Source: ENR-C20 sp942493145 (GTDB lineage Bacteria > Bacillota > Clostridia > Acetivibrionales > DTU013). From it: a DNA stretch of 64,000 nucleotides. A program made the translations under genes and the position numbers. The stretch's first letter is position 1. Each line of letters starts with the position of its first letter. The notes below the pieces were generated by a model, which saw only the letters and a program-made list of their open reading frames with translations, was not told the DNA's origin and ran no database searches. Location: NCBI GenBank assembly GCA_942493145.1, contig OW818679.1, positions 248,001 through 312,000 of the forward strand, read 5' to 3'. This document shows, piece after piece, positions 32,547 to 41,076 of this stretch.

Positions 32547-35183
32547 GTGGAAATCTTATATATCCAGAGCTATGCAGGAAGAAATGTATTCAGCCATAGA
32601 CCTGTAATCAGGGCGGTTATAGATATAGGTTGCCTTTATGATGTCCCGACAAGAAACATTTATGGTTTCAACGATCACCTGGTTAAATGTTTTCCGGGAA
32701 TTAACGATCATCACTGTTCAACAGGCAGGGCTGGAGGATTTACAGAGCGCCTTGCGGAAGGAACGTATCTGGCACATGTAACAGAGCATCTGGTGCTCGA
32801 GCTCCAAAATCTCATGGGAGTTGATGTAAAATACGGCAGGACCAGATTGCTGGAAGAGATGTCTATCTATGAAGTGGTATTTGAATACAAAATGGAGGTA
32901 CTGGCGGTTGAATGTCTGATTTCAGCTGTTTCAGCAATAAATTCATTTATTATCGGGGTAGTGCCCGATATGGAGGAACTTCTGAGTCACCTCCGTGTCG
33001 TGGCTTCTGAAACCATTATGGGACCAAGCACCAGGGCTATATACGATGCAGCAGTTAAGAAAGAGATTCCGGTCAGGCGGATTGGAAATGAAAACATGAT
33101 CCGGCTGGGAGTGGGCAAATATTCACGGATGATTGAAGCTGCACTTTCAGATGGGCCGCGCTGTTTAAATGTTGATATGGCAGGAGATAAGAATCTGACA
33201 AAACAGATACTGGCAGAAAGCGGTATACCGGTACCTGCCGGAGAGGTTGTTTACACACTTAAGGCAGCGTTGTTGTTTGCACAGCAGATAGGGTACCCTG
33301 TGGTGATTAAACCTTGTGATGCCAACCAAGGGAAAGGTGTGACTATTAATATTTCCAATGAAGAGGCGGCAATTGAGGCGTTCATGGATGCAATTCAATA
33401 CAGCAAGTCTGTTATTGTAGAAAAATATATAAGGGGTAAAGACTACAGGTTGCTTGTAGTGGGAGACAAGGTAGTTGCTGTTTCCGAAAGGAGGCCTCCT
33501 TTTGTAACAGGTGATGGTGAACACTCAATCAGACAGTTGGTTGAGCTTGAGAATGAAAATCCAATGAGGGGATATGGACATGAAAAGCCCCTGACAAAAA
33601 TCGTCATTGAAAGCAATGTAAGACGTGTCTTGCAAAAAAACGGATTGCATGAAGAACAAATTATACCGTTTGGCAAAACAGTATATCTCAGAGAAAATGG
33701 CAACCTTAGCACGGGTGGAACAGCCAGGGACTGTACAGATGAACTTTATCCGGTGAATGCACTGATCGCTGTGGAATCAGCACGCCTTTTGGGACTGGAT
33801 ATTGCAGGAATCGATATCACTGCTGAGGATATTTCACAGCCCATATATGGAGGGAATGGAGCAGTAATCGAAGTTAATGCAGCTCCAGGACTGAGGATGC
33901 ATCTTTTCCCATCAGCAGGCAAGTCCAGGGATGTTGGTGCGGAAATTGTAGATATGTTATTCCCCGAGGGAACAAACTGCACAATTCCGATAGTTTCAGT
34001 AACAGGTACAAATGGCAAAACCACAACTACCAGGCTCATTTCCCATGTTCTCTCATTAACCGGCAGGACTGTCGGGATGACATCAACCAGTGGTGTATAT
34101 ATCGGACGCAAATGCATTATGAAAGGTGACAACACTGGTCCTGTCAGTGCAGGGCTGGTACTCTCCGACAAGAGTGTGGATGCCGCTGTGCTTGAAACGG
34201 CAAGGGGGGGTATAATCAGGAGGGGATTAGGTTATGATCTTGCTGACGTAGGTGTTGTGGTGAATATAAGCGAGGACCATCTGGGCATAGATGGCATTGA
34301 GACAATCGAGGACCTGGTACATGTGAAGTCGCTGGTGGTTGAGGCAGTCAGAGAAAATGGACATGCGGTTTTGAATGCTGATGATTGTATGACGCCTATG
34401 ATACTTGATAAAGCTAAATGTAATGTCATTCTTTTCTCTACAGACTCTCAGAACACCCTGCTGACAGCACATGTCAATGAAGGCGGGAAGGCGGTCGCAG
34501 TGTGCGATGGGTCCATATACTACTATACGGAAGAAGAAAGATGTTTCATTGCAGAAATCGAAAAAATTCCAATAACCTTGAATGGACTGGCCGCATGTAA
34601 TATTGAAAATTCTCTTGCTGCAGTTTCAGCGCTTGTGGCGCTGGGTGTCCAGCCCGAAGATATAAAAGATGGACTTTACAGCTTTAAACCGAATGTTGAA
34701 ACAAATCCAGGAAGATTAAACATATTCGATATGGGCGACTTCAAGGTCATGGTGGATTATGGGCATAATACGGCAGGATACGGGGCTGTTCTGGACTATA
34801 TAACCAAGATAGGTTCCGGAAGATATGTAGGGGTTATAGGAATGCCAGGCGACAGATCGGATAAAAGTATCAGGGAGGTTGGCAAACTGTGCGGCTCTGT
34901 CTTTTCAAAGCTATACATCAAGGAGGACAGGGATCTGAGAGGCAGGAAGTCTGGGGAAGTCGCAGGTATATTGCAGGAAGGGGCAATTAAAGGTGGCCTC
35001 GAAAGGGATGGCATAACCATTGTTGAACAAGAGGCGGAAGCATTTGAAAGAGCAATGACTGATGCACAGGAGGGGGATTTGGTTGTTGTTTTCTATGAGG
35101 AGTTTGAACCGCTTCTGGAAATAATCGAAGTCTATAAATATAGAAAATCAGCTATAATGAATGCAGAAGAAGTAACTGCATGA
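32547..35183 (+). CDS. cphA: Cyanophycin synthetase
   Basis: An 878-residue enzyme that builds the Asp-Arg polymer cyanophycin, a nitrogen and carbon store. Seen, in order: the N-terminal domain (IQSYAGRNVFSHRPVIRAVI), an ATP-grasp domain (VVIKPCDANQGKGVTINISN; IIRGK-type loop; AVIEVNAAPGLRMHLFP) and a Mur-ligase-like domain with P-loop VTGTNGKTTTTRLI, ETARGGIIRRGLGY and VDYGHNTAGYGAVLDYI. All three catalytic domains are present at full length. GTG 32547 has GGAGGG 6 bases upstream. Together with cphB it makes a complete make-and-break pair. In spore formers the polymer may be stored during sporulation; that is inference here. Confidence 0.95.
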   Translation: MEILYIQSYAGRNVFSHRPVIRAVIDIGCLYDVPTRNIYGFNDHLVKCFPGINDHHCSTGRAGGFTERLAEGTYLAHVTEHLVLELQNLMGVDVKYGRTRLLEEMSIYEVVFEYKMEVLAVECLISAVSAINSFIIGVVPDMEELLSHLRVVASETIMGPSTRAIYDAAVKKEIPVRRIGNENMIRLGVGKYSRMIEAALSDGPRCLNVDMAGDKNLTKQILAESGIPVPAGEVVYTLKAALLFAQQIGYPVVIKPCDANQGKGVTINISNEEAAIEAFMDAIQYSKSVIVEKYIRGKDYRLLVVGDKVVAVSERRPPFVTGDGEHSIRQLVELENENPMRGYGHEKPLTKIVIESNVRRVLQKNGLHEEQIIPFGKTVYLRENGNLSTGGTARDCTDELYPVNALIAVESARLLGLDIAGIDITAEDISQPIYGGNGAVIEVNAAPGLRMHLFPSAGKSRDVGAEIVDMLFPEGTNCTIPIVSVTGTNGKTTTTRLISHVLSLTGRTVGMTSTSGVYIGRKCIMKGDNTGPVSAGLVLSDKSVDAAVLETARGGIIRRGLGYDLADVGVVVNISEDHLGIDGIETIEDLVHVKSLVVEAVRENGHAVLNADDCMTPMILDKAKCNVILFSTDSQNTLLTAHVNEGGKAVAVCDGSIYYYTEEERCFIAEIEKIPITLNGLAACNIENSLAAVSALVALGVQPEDIKDGLYSFKPNVETNPGRLNIFDMGDFKVMVDYGHNTAGYGAVLDYITKIGSGRYVGVIGMPGDRSDKSIREVGKLCGSVFSKLYIKEDRDLRGRKSGEVAGILQEGAIKGGLERDGITIVEQEAEAFERAMTDAQEGDLVVVFYEEFEPLLEIIEVYKYRKSAIMNAEEVTA

Positions 35184-35289
35184 ATAAATAAATTTTTACT
35201 TGTTCATATTAACATCATAATTCCATCACATTTGACTGCTAGAATTAGAATAAAGGGTATTATAATTTTAGCTGAAAAGTGGTGTTTAT

Positions 35290-36492
35290 TTGAACTGTAT
35301 AAACAGTAAAAAATTATCTGTCATTCAATTAATCAGAGTGATTATTCAAATAGCTTTTTTTATCCTTTTACCAGGCTTGTTTGTCAATGTCTTTTCTGAT
35401 ATCAAACAGATATTGACGGCAATCGCTGATCAAAGCTTCAGTTTTGCCGGGTATATGCCCCAACTGTTGGAAAGCTTTGGGGTAATTGCACTGACTATCT
35501 TATTCGGCCGGTTTTTTTGTGGGTGGATGTGTGCTTTTGGTTCTTTGAGCGATATCATTCATCATATCTCAGAAAAGGCTTTTAAAGTATCATTCAGGAT
35601 CAACGAAAAAACGGACAGAATATTAAAGCACTTAAAGTTAGTTATCCTTGCCTTTATTATCATTGGCATATGGATATTCGGAATAACCGGCTTCAATGCT
35701 GCAAATCCGTGGAACGTATTTGGCTTATTGGTGTCTTTTTCACAAGCGCCTGATATTTCCCATGTCTTTTCTGAATATACTTTTGGATTTTTTATATTGC
35801 TGGCAATAATTATCGCTTCATTTTTTATTGAGCGGTTCTTCTGCCGCTATCTTTGTCCGTTGGGTGCTTTGTTTACAATAATATCCAGACTGAAGACATT
35901 AAAAGTCAGGAAACCTTCTGACAAGTGCGGCAATTGCAGGGCATGCACCAAAAGCTGTGCTATGGGAATAACGATGTATAAGAACACTAAAATCGGATCG
36001 GGAGAATGTATCAATTGCTATAAATGTATTCCGGCATGCCCCCGAAAAAATGTCAGTGTAGTTATTGCAGGGGAAGATATCCGGCCTGTTGCAGCAGGAG
36101 TCATTGCTGTTGCGGTTATGACGGTCGCTTGTTATTCAGGTTCACTTGCTTCAAATGTATATGGTTCCAGTTCGGAAAGCAGTGAAACGTCTTCTGATCC
36201 CGAACAGACAACAAGCAAAAGCATTTACAAGGATGGGACCTGGCAGGGCTCCGCTGAGGGTTTCAGAGGAACGACAACAGTTGCGGTAACCGTTGATAAT
36301 GATAAAATAACCAGTATTGAAGTAATTTCATTTGATGACGATTATCCATATATGAAAATGGCGTATAATTCTATAGCCAGCCAGATAATAAACACCCAGT
36401 CGACAGACGCCGATGCTGTTTCGGGAGCTACTTTCAGCAGTGAAGGAATAATGAATGCGGTTGATGACGCTTTGAAAAAGGCAAAGATGTGA
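35290..36492 (+). CDS. Membrane 4Fe-4S (NapH/NosR-like) protein with FMN-binding domain
   Basis: A 400-residue electron-transfer protein. Seen: about five membrane segments, two intramembrane Cys motifs GRFFCGWMCAFGSL and RFFCRYLCPLGALF as in NapH/NosR, a 2x[4Fe-4S] ferredoxin-like part CGNCRACTKSCAMG and CINCYKCIPACP, one more membrane segment, then an extracytoplasmic FMN-binding domain (DGTWQGSAEGFRG; AVSGATFSSEGIMNAV). The SGAT motif is where ApbE-type transferases attach FMN in RnfG/NqrC. Expected flow: cytoplasmic Fe-S donor through the membrane to an external flavin. Start TTG 35290 has only a weak AGTGGTG site. No ApbE gene or partner reductase is next to it. Confidence 0.85.
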   Translation: MNCINSKKLSVIQLIRVIIQIAFFILLPGLFVNVFSDIKQILTAIADQSFSFAGYMPQLLESFGVIALTILFGRFFCGWMCAFGSLSDIIHHISEKAFKVSFRINEKTDRILKHLKLVILAFIIIGIWIFGITGFNAANPWNVFGLLVSFSQAPDISHVFSEYTFGFFILLAIIIASFFIERFFCRYLCPLGALFTIISRLKTLKVRKPSDKCGNCRACTKSCAMGITMYKNTKIGSGECINCYKCIPACPRKNVSVVIAGEDIRPVAAGVIAVAVMTVACYSGSLASNVYGSSSESSETSSDPEQTTSKSIYKDGTWQGSAEGFRGTTTVAVTVDNDKITSIEVISFDDDYPYMKMAYNSIASQIINTQSTDADAVSGATFSSEGIMNAVDDALKKAKM

Positions 36493-36530
36493 AATGATGT
36501 ACTCTACAAATAAAATACACAGCATTAAAA

Positions 36531-36588
36531 AACTGCCGGTAAATGTCTCTGCCGGCAGTTTCGCAGCCGCTATAATGCGGCTCTTTTT
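36531..36588 (+). terminator. Double-hairpin terminator
   Basis: AACTGCCGG (36531-36539) pairs with CCGGCAGTT (36552-36560), then AGCCGC (36565-36570) pairs with GCGGCT (36577-36582) over a 6-base loop and is followed by CTTTTT. It ends the Fe-S/FMN gene and may also serve the convergent zinc-ribbon gene. Confidence 0.85.
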
Positions 36589-36612
36589 ATGCTATTTGGT
36601 AACCCTAAACTT

Positions 36613-37068
36613 TTATACCTTTCCACCGCAGCCTGTGCAGAACTGTGAACCCGCTGGAAGCGAAGCACCACACGACGGGCAGAAAACAGTACCTGAGAGG
36701 GCCTCTTGTGAAGCGGCAGGAATGTCATTCTTAGCGCCGCATTTAGCGCAGAATATCTGTGCTTTTTCCATCTCAGCACCACAGTTGATACAGGACTTAA
36801 CACTTTTGATATCGGCAATTTTATCCCTGAGGTTCTTTATAGACGCCTCATGAACTTTTATCTGTTCGCTGGCTTCTCTTGCTTCATCATCGATTATGCC
36901 GGTTGTAACATATTTCTCATACAAAATCTTACCAATCTGCACATATAGTTTCTGTATCTTGTCTTCCTCTGAACCTATGTTGACATTCAGCTTGGTTACT
37001 TCAACAAGCTCTCCGGACTTTTTGGCAGCAGCCTGCGCAGCTTTACCTATGTTTTCTAAAAATGCCAT
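36613..37068 (-). CDS. Coiled-coil protein with two C-terminal zinc ribbons
   Basis: A 151-residue protein. Seen: an amphipathic helical half (AFLENIGKAAQAAAKKSGEL; KIQKLYVQIGKILYEKY; coiled coil to about residue 85), then two double-CxxC ribbons, CINCGAEM...CAKCGAK and CPSCGASL...CTGCGGK. The first 30 residues resemble YvlB/zinc-ribbon proteins of clostridia that follow envelope genes; function unknown. GGAGGT precedes the ATG. It shares the minus strand with the membrane protein 48 bases upstream, so they may be co-transcribed. Confidence 0.8.
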   Translation of the reverse strand: MAFLENIGKAAQAAAKKSGELVEVTKLNVNIGSEEDKIQKLYVQIGKILYEKYVTTGIIDDEAREASEQIKVHEASIKNLRDKIADIKSVKSCINCGAEMEKAQIFCAKCGAKNDIPAASQEALSGTVFCPSCGASLPAGSQFCTGCGGKV

Positions 37069-37116
37069 AATATTACCTCCATTAAATTTTTTATTTCAAA
37101 TCACATATATAATCAA

Positions 37117-37536
37117 TCAACCATTGTAATTTGTGTTGTCAGTGTAGTTGTTATCCGCAGCAGCTCCTGCGTTTTTCAGGGCTACATATCCGAGCCATGC
37201 AAATACCGCGGCATAAAATAATGAATACCAATTGAAATAACCTTTGAAAAGGGAGATAATCAACAATATCAGCTGGATTGCAGCATAACCGAATAGTCCT
37301 ATATATAGATACATATCATGCCGATTTGCGTATGCCAGTAAAAGTCCTGCTATGAAAATCCAGAAAATAAGGCTGATTAACAAGCTTCCGAAATTTATCC
37401 CTAGTATGTAATCAAGAAAAAGGATAATCAGTCCTGCAAAAAGAAGGACCATGTCGATGGGAAGAAGGATTTTGAATATGGAGTTGGTACTAAACCAGGC
37501 TTTCAACTCCCGGCTGATATTTGCATATGTATTCAT
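37117..37536 (-). CDS. Small polytopic membrane protein, unknown function
   Basis: A 139-residue protein with four hydrophobic segments (ILLPIDMVLLFAGLIILFL; LLISLIFWIFIAGLLLAYA; YIGLFGYAAIQLILLIISL; WYSLFYAAVFAWLGYVAL) and an Asn-rich tail (NNYTDNTNYNG). Start: GGGAG is 8 bases before the ATG at 37536 and only 2 before the ATG at 37542, so the former is preferred. I recognise no family. It lies just upstream of the zinc-ribbon gene in the same direction. Confidence 0.75.
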   Translation of the reverse strand: MNTYANISRELKAWFSTNSIFKILLPIDMVLLFAGLIILFLDYILGINFGSLLISLIFWIFIAGLLLAYANRHDMYLYIGLFGYAAIQLILLIISLFKGYFNWYSLFYAAVFAWLGYVALKNAGAAADNNYTDNTNYNG

Positions 37537-37877
37537 TTGCATTACTCCCTCATTGATTTATTTTAAAATGTTTTTACACATTCTAATTCAAAAAAGTCTG
37601 AAATAGTATGCCGATTAGGTACATTAATGCATGGGTCCCAGGACATAATAAAACCCATTTATATTATATGAAAATTATGCTATTAATACAATAGTAACCC
37701 GTTATTGTTTTTTCTTAATGCACTAAATATAATATTCAATCTCCTGTTAATAAAAACGAATTTCGTGTATTATATTTACAGGACCATTCAGTAAACTGTT
37801 AATTTTGTATATTTTTCGACAAACCCGGAGGAAAAAACAATTATTCCCCGGGAAATAATGTCGATTTGGAGGGAGTT
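37537..37877. other. AT-rich divergent intergenic region
   Basis: No gene, RNA or repeat was recognised. A weak hairpin can form between CCCGG at about 37824 and CCGGG at about 37847, close to the next ribosome site. A single TTCGACA (37815-37821) matches a Spo0A box but is not persuasive alone. Confidence 0.5.
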
Positions 37878-38525
37878 ATGGTCGAAGTATACTATTATAT
37901 ACCGGCAGGGGTGTTGGATAGTGCCCTGGACTGCGGCATAAAACTCTCAAGCTCTTATGACAGGGAGGTAGAAATCGGCGGAGAGCTTAAAAGATGCTTC
38001 ACCGGCCTTCTCAACCCACGGGATGACATCGGGAAATACAATGACCCGGAATACAGATGCCTGAAAATGGAAATATTACCCAAATACTGTTTTGCAGCAG
38101 ACGACTTCCTTTACAGAGTTGGGTCTGAACATCCTGCCGTGATGGATAGCTTCATAGCATCCATAGTACCTTTGGAGCAATATACCTTCGGGAGGTACAG
38201 GATTCCTGTATGCCTTGTGACTACAACAGTAATCGCAGAGGACATAAGGCTTCTGGATAAAAGGCTTGATTCACCGGTTCTCTATAACAACTCTGAAGAA
38301 TTATACCTTGACAATCTTATGGAAGCGGGAAGCGAGAACTATGCCGACTTTAATGATGCACTTTTATATTTCTTCTACAGCAGTCTTGCTGACAGAGGCA
38401 GGGTGGAGCGCATTGAAGACCTGGAAAAAGGGATGGCGATTTTCAATGATAATATCAATGGAAGGTTATATACATTAAGAATACCTGATTTGGATAGCTA
38501 TGACCGGATGGCGGGACATATATGA
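37878..38525 (+). CDS. Conserved-looking protein of unknown function, coupled to birA
   Basis: A 215-residue soluble protein with no signal or membrane segment. Seen: MVEVYYYIPAGVLDSALDCG, a Cys in that block, GELKRCFTGLLNPRDD, and an acidic C-terminal half. I do not recognise a family. The start is ATG 37878 with GGAGG 5 bases upstream. Its stop overlaps the birA start as ATGA, so the two are translated together. A role near biotin protein ligation or its regulation is possible but has no direct support. Confidence 0.7.
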   Translation: MVEVYYYIPAGVLDSALDCGIKLSSSYDREVEIGGELKRCFTGLLNPRDDIGKYNDPEYRCLKMEILPKYCFAADDFLYRVGSEHPAVMDSFIASIVPLEQYTFGRYRIPVCLVTTTVIAEDIRLLDKRLDSPVLYNNSEELYLDNLMEAGSENYADFNDALLYFFYSSLADRGRVERIEDLEKGMAIFNDNINGRLYTLRIPDLDSYDRMAGHI

Positions 38526-39526
38526 CATATGAGATTCTCAAAATTCTAAGGGAAAGTGCGCCCGGAAATGTATCGGGAGAGGAACTGAGCAGGAAGCTCG
38601 GTGTTTCGAGGACTGCTGTCTGGAAACACATCAGACTTCTTGTTGCAGACGGCTACAGAATCAATGCATCATCCAGGAATGGTTACAGCTTCGTGTCTGC
38701 TCCGGAAGGACTCAATGGTTTTGAAATAGCTTATGGTCTTGGGACAAAGGCATTAGGGAAAAAGGTGCTTTATTTTGACACGATAGACTCTACTAATGAT
38801 CAGGCAAGAAGGATGGCAGGGGAAGGCGCTGAAGATGGAACGACGGTAGTGTCGGCCTCTCAGACTGCAGGACGTGGAAGAATGGGAAGGTCATGGGAAT
38901 CAGCAGGAGGCCGGGGAATATATCTTTCAGTTCTGCTTAAACCGGATGCTTCTCCGGGGAATATGCAAACCATAACCATTGCTGCGGCTGCGGCTGTTGT
39001 CACTGCAATAGAAAAAAGCATCGGTATGACCGCTCTTATTAAATGGCCCAATGATATAATAATAGATGGGAAAAAGGTTTGTGGTATACTGACTGAAATG
39101 AACTCCGAGCTGGACCGTGTCAATTACATAATACTAGGCATAGGGATAAATTACTCTCAGGAAACGGTTGATTTTACGGGAGAGCTTTCTGACAAGGCGG
39201 TATCACTGAAAACCTGTGCGGATAGCAGGGGGATCCCTCTGGAGGAGGAAGGAAAGCTAAAGCTGGTAAGGACATTTCTGAAGGAATTGGACAAATTATA
39301 CGGAGATGTTCTGGAAGGGCGTGGGAGTGACATCCTTGAATGCTTTAAGGCTCATACGGCAACCCTTGGAAGGGAAGTAAGGGTTGTATGCAGGGGTGTG
39401 GAATATGAAGGTACAGCAATTGATATAACCCAGGAGGCAGGCCTTGTTGTGCGATTCAGGGATGGAACAGTCAGGGAGGTCACATCCGGAGAAGTATCTG
39501 TAAGGGGGCTTTTGGGGTATTGCTGA
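38522..39526 (+). CDS. birA: Bifunctional biotin-protein ligase / biotin operon repressor
   Basis: A 334-residue two-domain BirA. Seen: an N-terminal winged helix (residues about 1-65, GEELSRKLGVSRTAVWKHIR) that binds operator DNA, then the ligase with QTAGRGRMGRSWES (biotinyl-AMP loop), IKWPNDIIIDGKKVCGILTE and YIILGIGINYSQ. It attaches biotin to carboxylase carrier domains and, with biotinyl-AMP, should repress biotin genes. It overlaps the upstream gene by 4 bases. No biotin genes are in the window. Confidence 0.95.
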   Translation: MTYEILKILRESAPGNVSGEELSRKLGVSRTAVWKHIRLLVADGYRINASSRNGYSFVSAPEGLNGFEIAYGLGTKALGKKVLYFDTIDSTNDQARRMAGEGAEDGTTVVSASQTAGRGRMGRSWESAGGRGIYLSVLLKPDASPGNMQTITIAAAAAVVTAIEKSIGMTALIKWPNDIIIDGKKVCGILTEMNSELDRVNYIILGIGINYSQETVDFTGELSDKAVSLKTCADSRGIPLEEEGKLKLVRTFLKELDKLYGDVLEGRGSDILECFKAHTATLGREVRVVCRGVEYEGTAIDITQEAGLVVRFRDGTVREVTSGEVSVRGLLGYC

Positions 39527-39687
39527 GCGGTTTATACAAGGTAACAGTATACTAACAGGTTGACTTGAATAAATAATTGCAATAAAATGAAGTGATTGAT
39601 GTGAATTGAATGTTTAGCAAATTATAATTTGCGAAATATATAAGTGTTAAGTTCGCCAGTCAGATGATGGGCGGCATGGAGGATAAT

Positions 39688-40272
39688 ATGGTCAGAAGAC
39701 GCGAAGATAATGGCGGGAACAGCAGTCAGAACCAGGCAACAGGTCAGGCGCAGAGCATTCCCAAGGCAAACCAGGGGAAAGTCGAAGGGCAGAGTCAGAA
39801 CCGCAGCCAGGGATACAGGCAAGGACAGGGCGGCTACAGACAGCAACAGACACAGAGGCAGGAACAGGCAAATTCACAGGGCCAGGGTTCAATCCAGAAG
39901 ACGGACCTGGGAGCAGGTATCCCGGTGCAGGCACAGGGACAAGGCCAGAATCAGGTCCAGGGTGCAAACCAGGGACAGGCTCAGAGAAACAACTCATACA
40001 ACCGAGGACAATCGCAGAACCAACATGCCCAAAAGAGCCAGAATTCTGCGAATGAAGCTTCGCAGCAGTCGAGGGACGGCGGCGGAAGGAACGTTTACCG
40101 CAACAGGGAAAACCAAAACAGACCAGGGTATCATTCCCAAAGTCAGCAAAGCAGGTACAATCCTTCCAGAGCCAAGCTGGATGAGACCCTTGAGAATATA
40201 CAGGAAGACATTGTAAGGATAGAAAAGGAAATAGAACTCGAAATGAAGGAAATACGCAGCTTGAAACTTTGA
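39688..40272 (+). CDS. Gln/Asn/Gly-rich low-complexity protein with C-terminal helix
   Basis: A 194-residue protein. Seen: about 150 residues dominated by Gln, Asn, Gly, Ser and Arg (for example QGYRQGQGGYRQQQTQRQ), with no predicted fold, followed by a charged helical tail (RAKLDETLENIQEDIVRIEK and EIELEMKEIRSLKL) that could form a coiled coil. Start ATG 39688 has GGAGG 5 bases upstream; earlier ATGs at 39664-39676 overlap that site. The base composition is higher in C and G than nearby gaps, consistent with coding use. It lies between birA and coaX. No family recognised; a disordered assembly or scaffold protein is possible. Confidence 0.7.
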   Translation: MVRRREDNGGNSSQNQATGQAQSIPKANQGKVEGQSQNRSQGYRQGQGGYRQQQTQRQEQANSQGQGSIQKTDLGAGIPVQAQGQGQNQVQGANQGQAQRNNSYNRGQSQNQHAQKSQNSANEASQQSRDGGGRNVYRNRENQNRPGYHSQSQQSRYNPSRAKLDETLENIQEDIVRIEKEIELEMKEIRSLKL

Positions 40273-40299
40273 TAAAGTCATACTCATGGAGGCTGTAAC

Positions 40300-41076
40300 G
40301 TGCTACTGGTAATTAATGTAGGAAATACAAATATAATCATGGGCGCTTATGATGGTAATAGACTGTTGAACAGTTGGAGACTGGCTACAAATAAAGACAA
40401 GACATCCGACGAATTCGGGGTCTTCTTTACAACTGTATTAGCGAAAGACCATCTGGATATAGAGGATTTCGAGGCAGTTATAATCGCATCTGTTGTTCCT
40501 CCTGTCATGTACTCCCTTGAACATTCGATAAGGAAATATTTCTTGAAGGAACCTATCATAATAGGGCCCGGAATAAAGACGGGAATCAACATTAAATATG
40601 AGAACCCGCGTGAATTGGGCGCAGACAGGATTGTCAACGCAGTTGCCGCCTATGACATATATGGGGGGCCTCTTATAGTAATCGATTTTGGAACTGCCAC
40701 CACTTTCAATGCTATTTCGTCCAGGGGAGAGTTCCTTGGTGGTGTGATTTGTCCCGGGATCAGGATAGCTGCGGAAGCGCTGTATCAAAGGACGGCAAAA
40801 TTACCGAGGATAGACCTGGTCAAGACTGAATCGGTAATGGGCAGGAATACTGCGGTTAGTATGCAGTCCGGTGTTTATAATGGCTACATAGGCCAGGTCA
40901 ACCATATAGTTGCGAAGATGAAAAATGAGATGCGGGAAGATAACATAAAGGTCATCGCCACTGGAGGACTTGCAAGGTTCATTGCAGATGATGTCTTTTC
41001 TATTGATGAATTAAACAGCAACCTCACTCTTGAAGGGTTAAGGATCATTTACGAAAAGAACAAAAGCGAAATGTGA
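40300..41076 (+). CDS. coaX: Type III pantothenate kinase
   Basis: A 258-residue CoaX, first step of CoA synthesis, K+-dependent and insensitive to CoA feedback. Seen: LLVINVGNTNIIMGAYDG (phosphate loop), ELGADRIVNAVAAYDIYGGP, VIDFGTATTFNAIS (catalytic Asp region) and GGVICPGIRIAAEALY. GTG 40300 has GGAGG 7 bases upstream. Its stop overlaps the frame of the decarboxylase gene that follows. Confidence 0.95.
   Translation: MLLVINVGNTNIIMGAYDGNRLLNSWRLATNKDKTSDEFGVFFTTVLAKDHLDIEDFEAVIIASVVPPVMYSLEHSIRKYFLKEPIIIGPGIKTGINIKYENPRELGADRIVNAVAAYDIYGGPLIVIDFGTATTFNAISSRGEFLGGVICPGIRIAAEALYQRTAKLPRIDLVKTESVMGRNTAVSMQSGVYNGYIGQVNHIVAKMKNEMREDNIKVIATGGLARFIADDVFSIDELNSNLTLEGLRIIYEKNKSEM

Noticed and set aside
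37815..37821. Single Spo0A-box match TTCGACA before the birA operon
   Set aside because: About 8 matches to this 7-mer are expected by chance in 64 kb on both strands, and no promoter or sporulation gene gives it context.
39710..40216. 168-codon Arg/Thr-rich frame overlapping the Gln-rich gene
   Set aside because: It is an alternative frame of the low-complexity stretch; the Gln-rich frame has the ribosome site and a helical tail.
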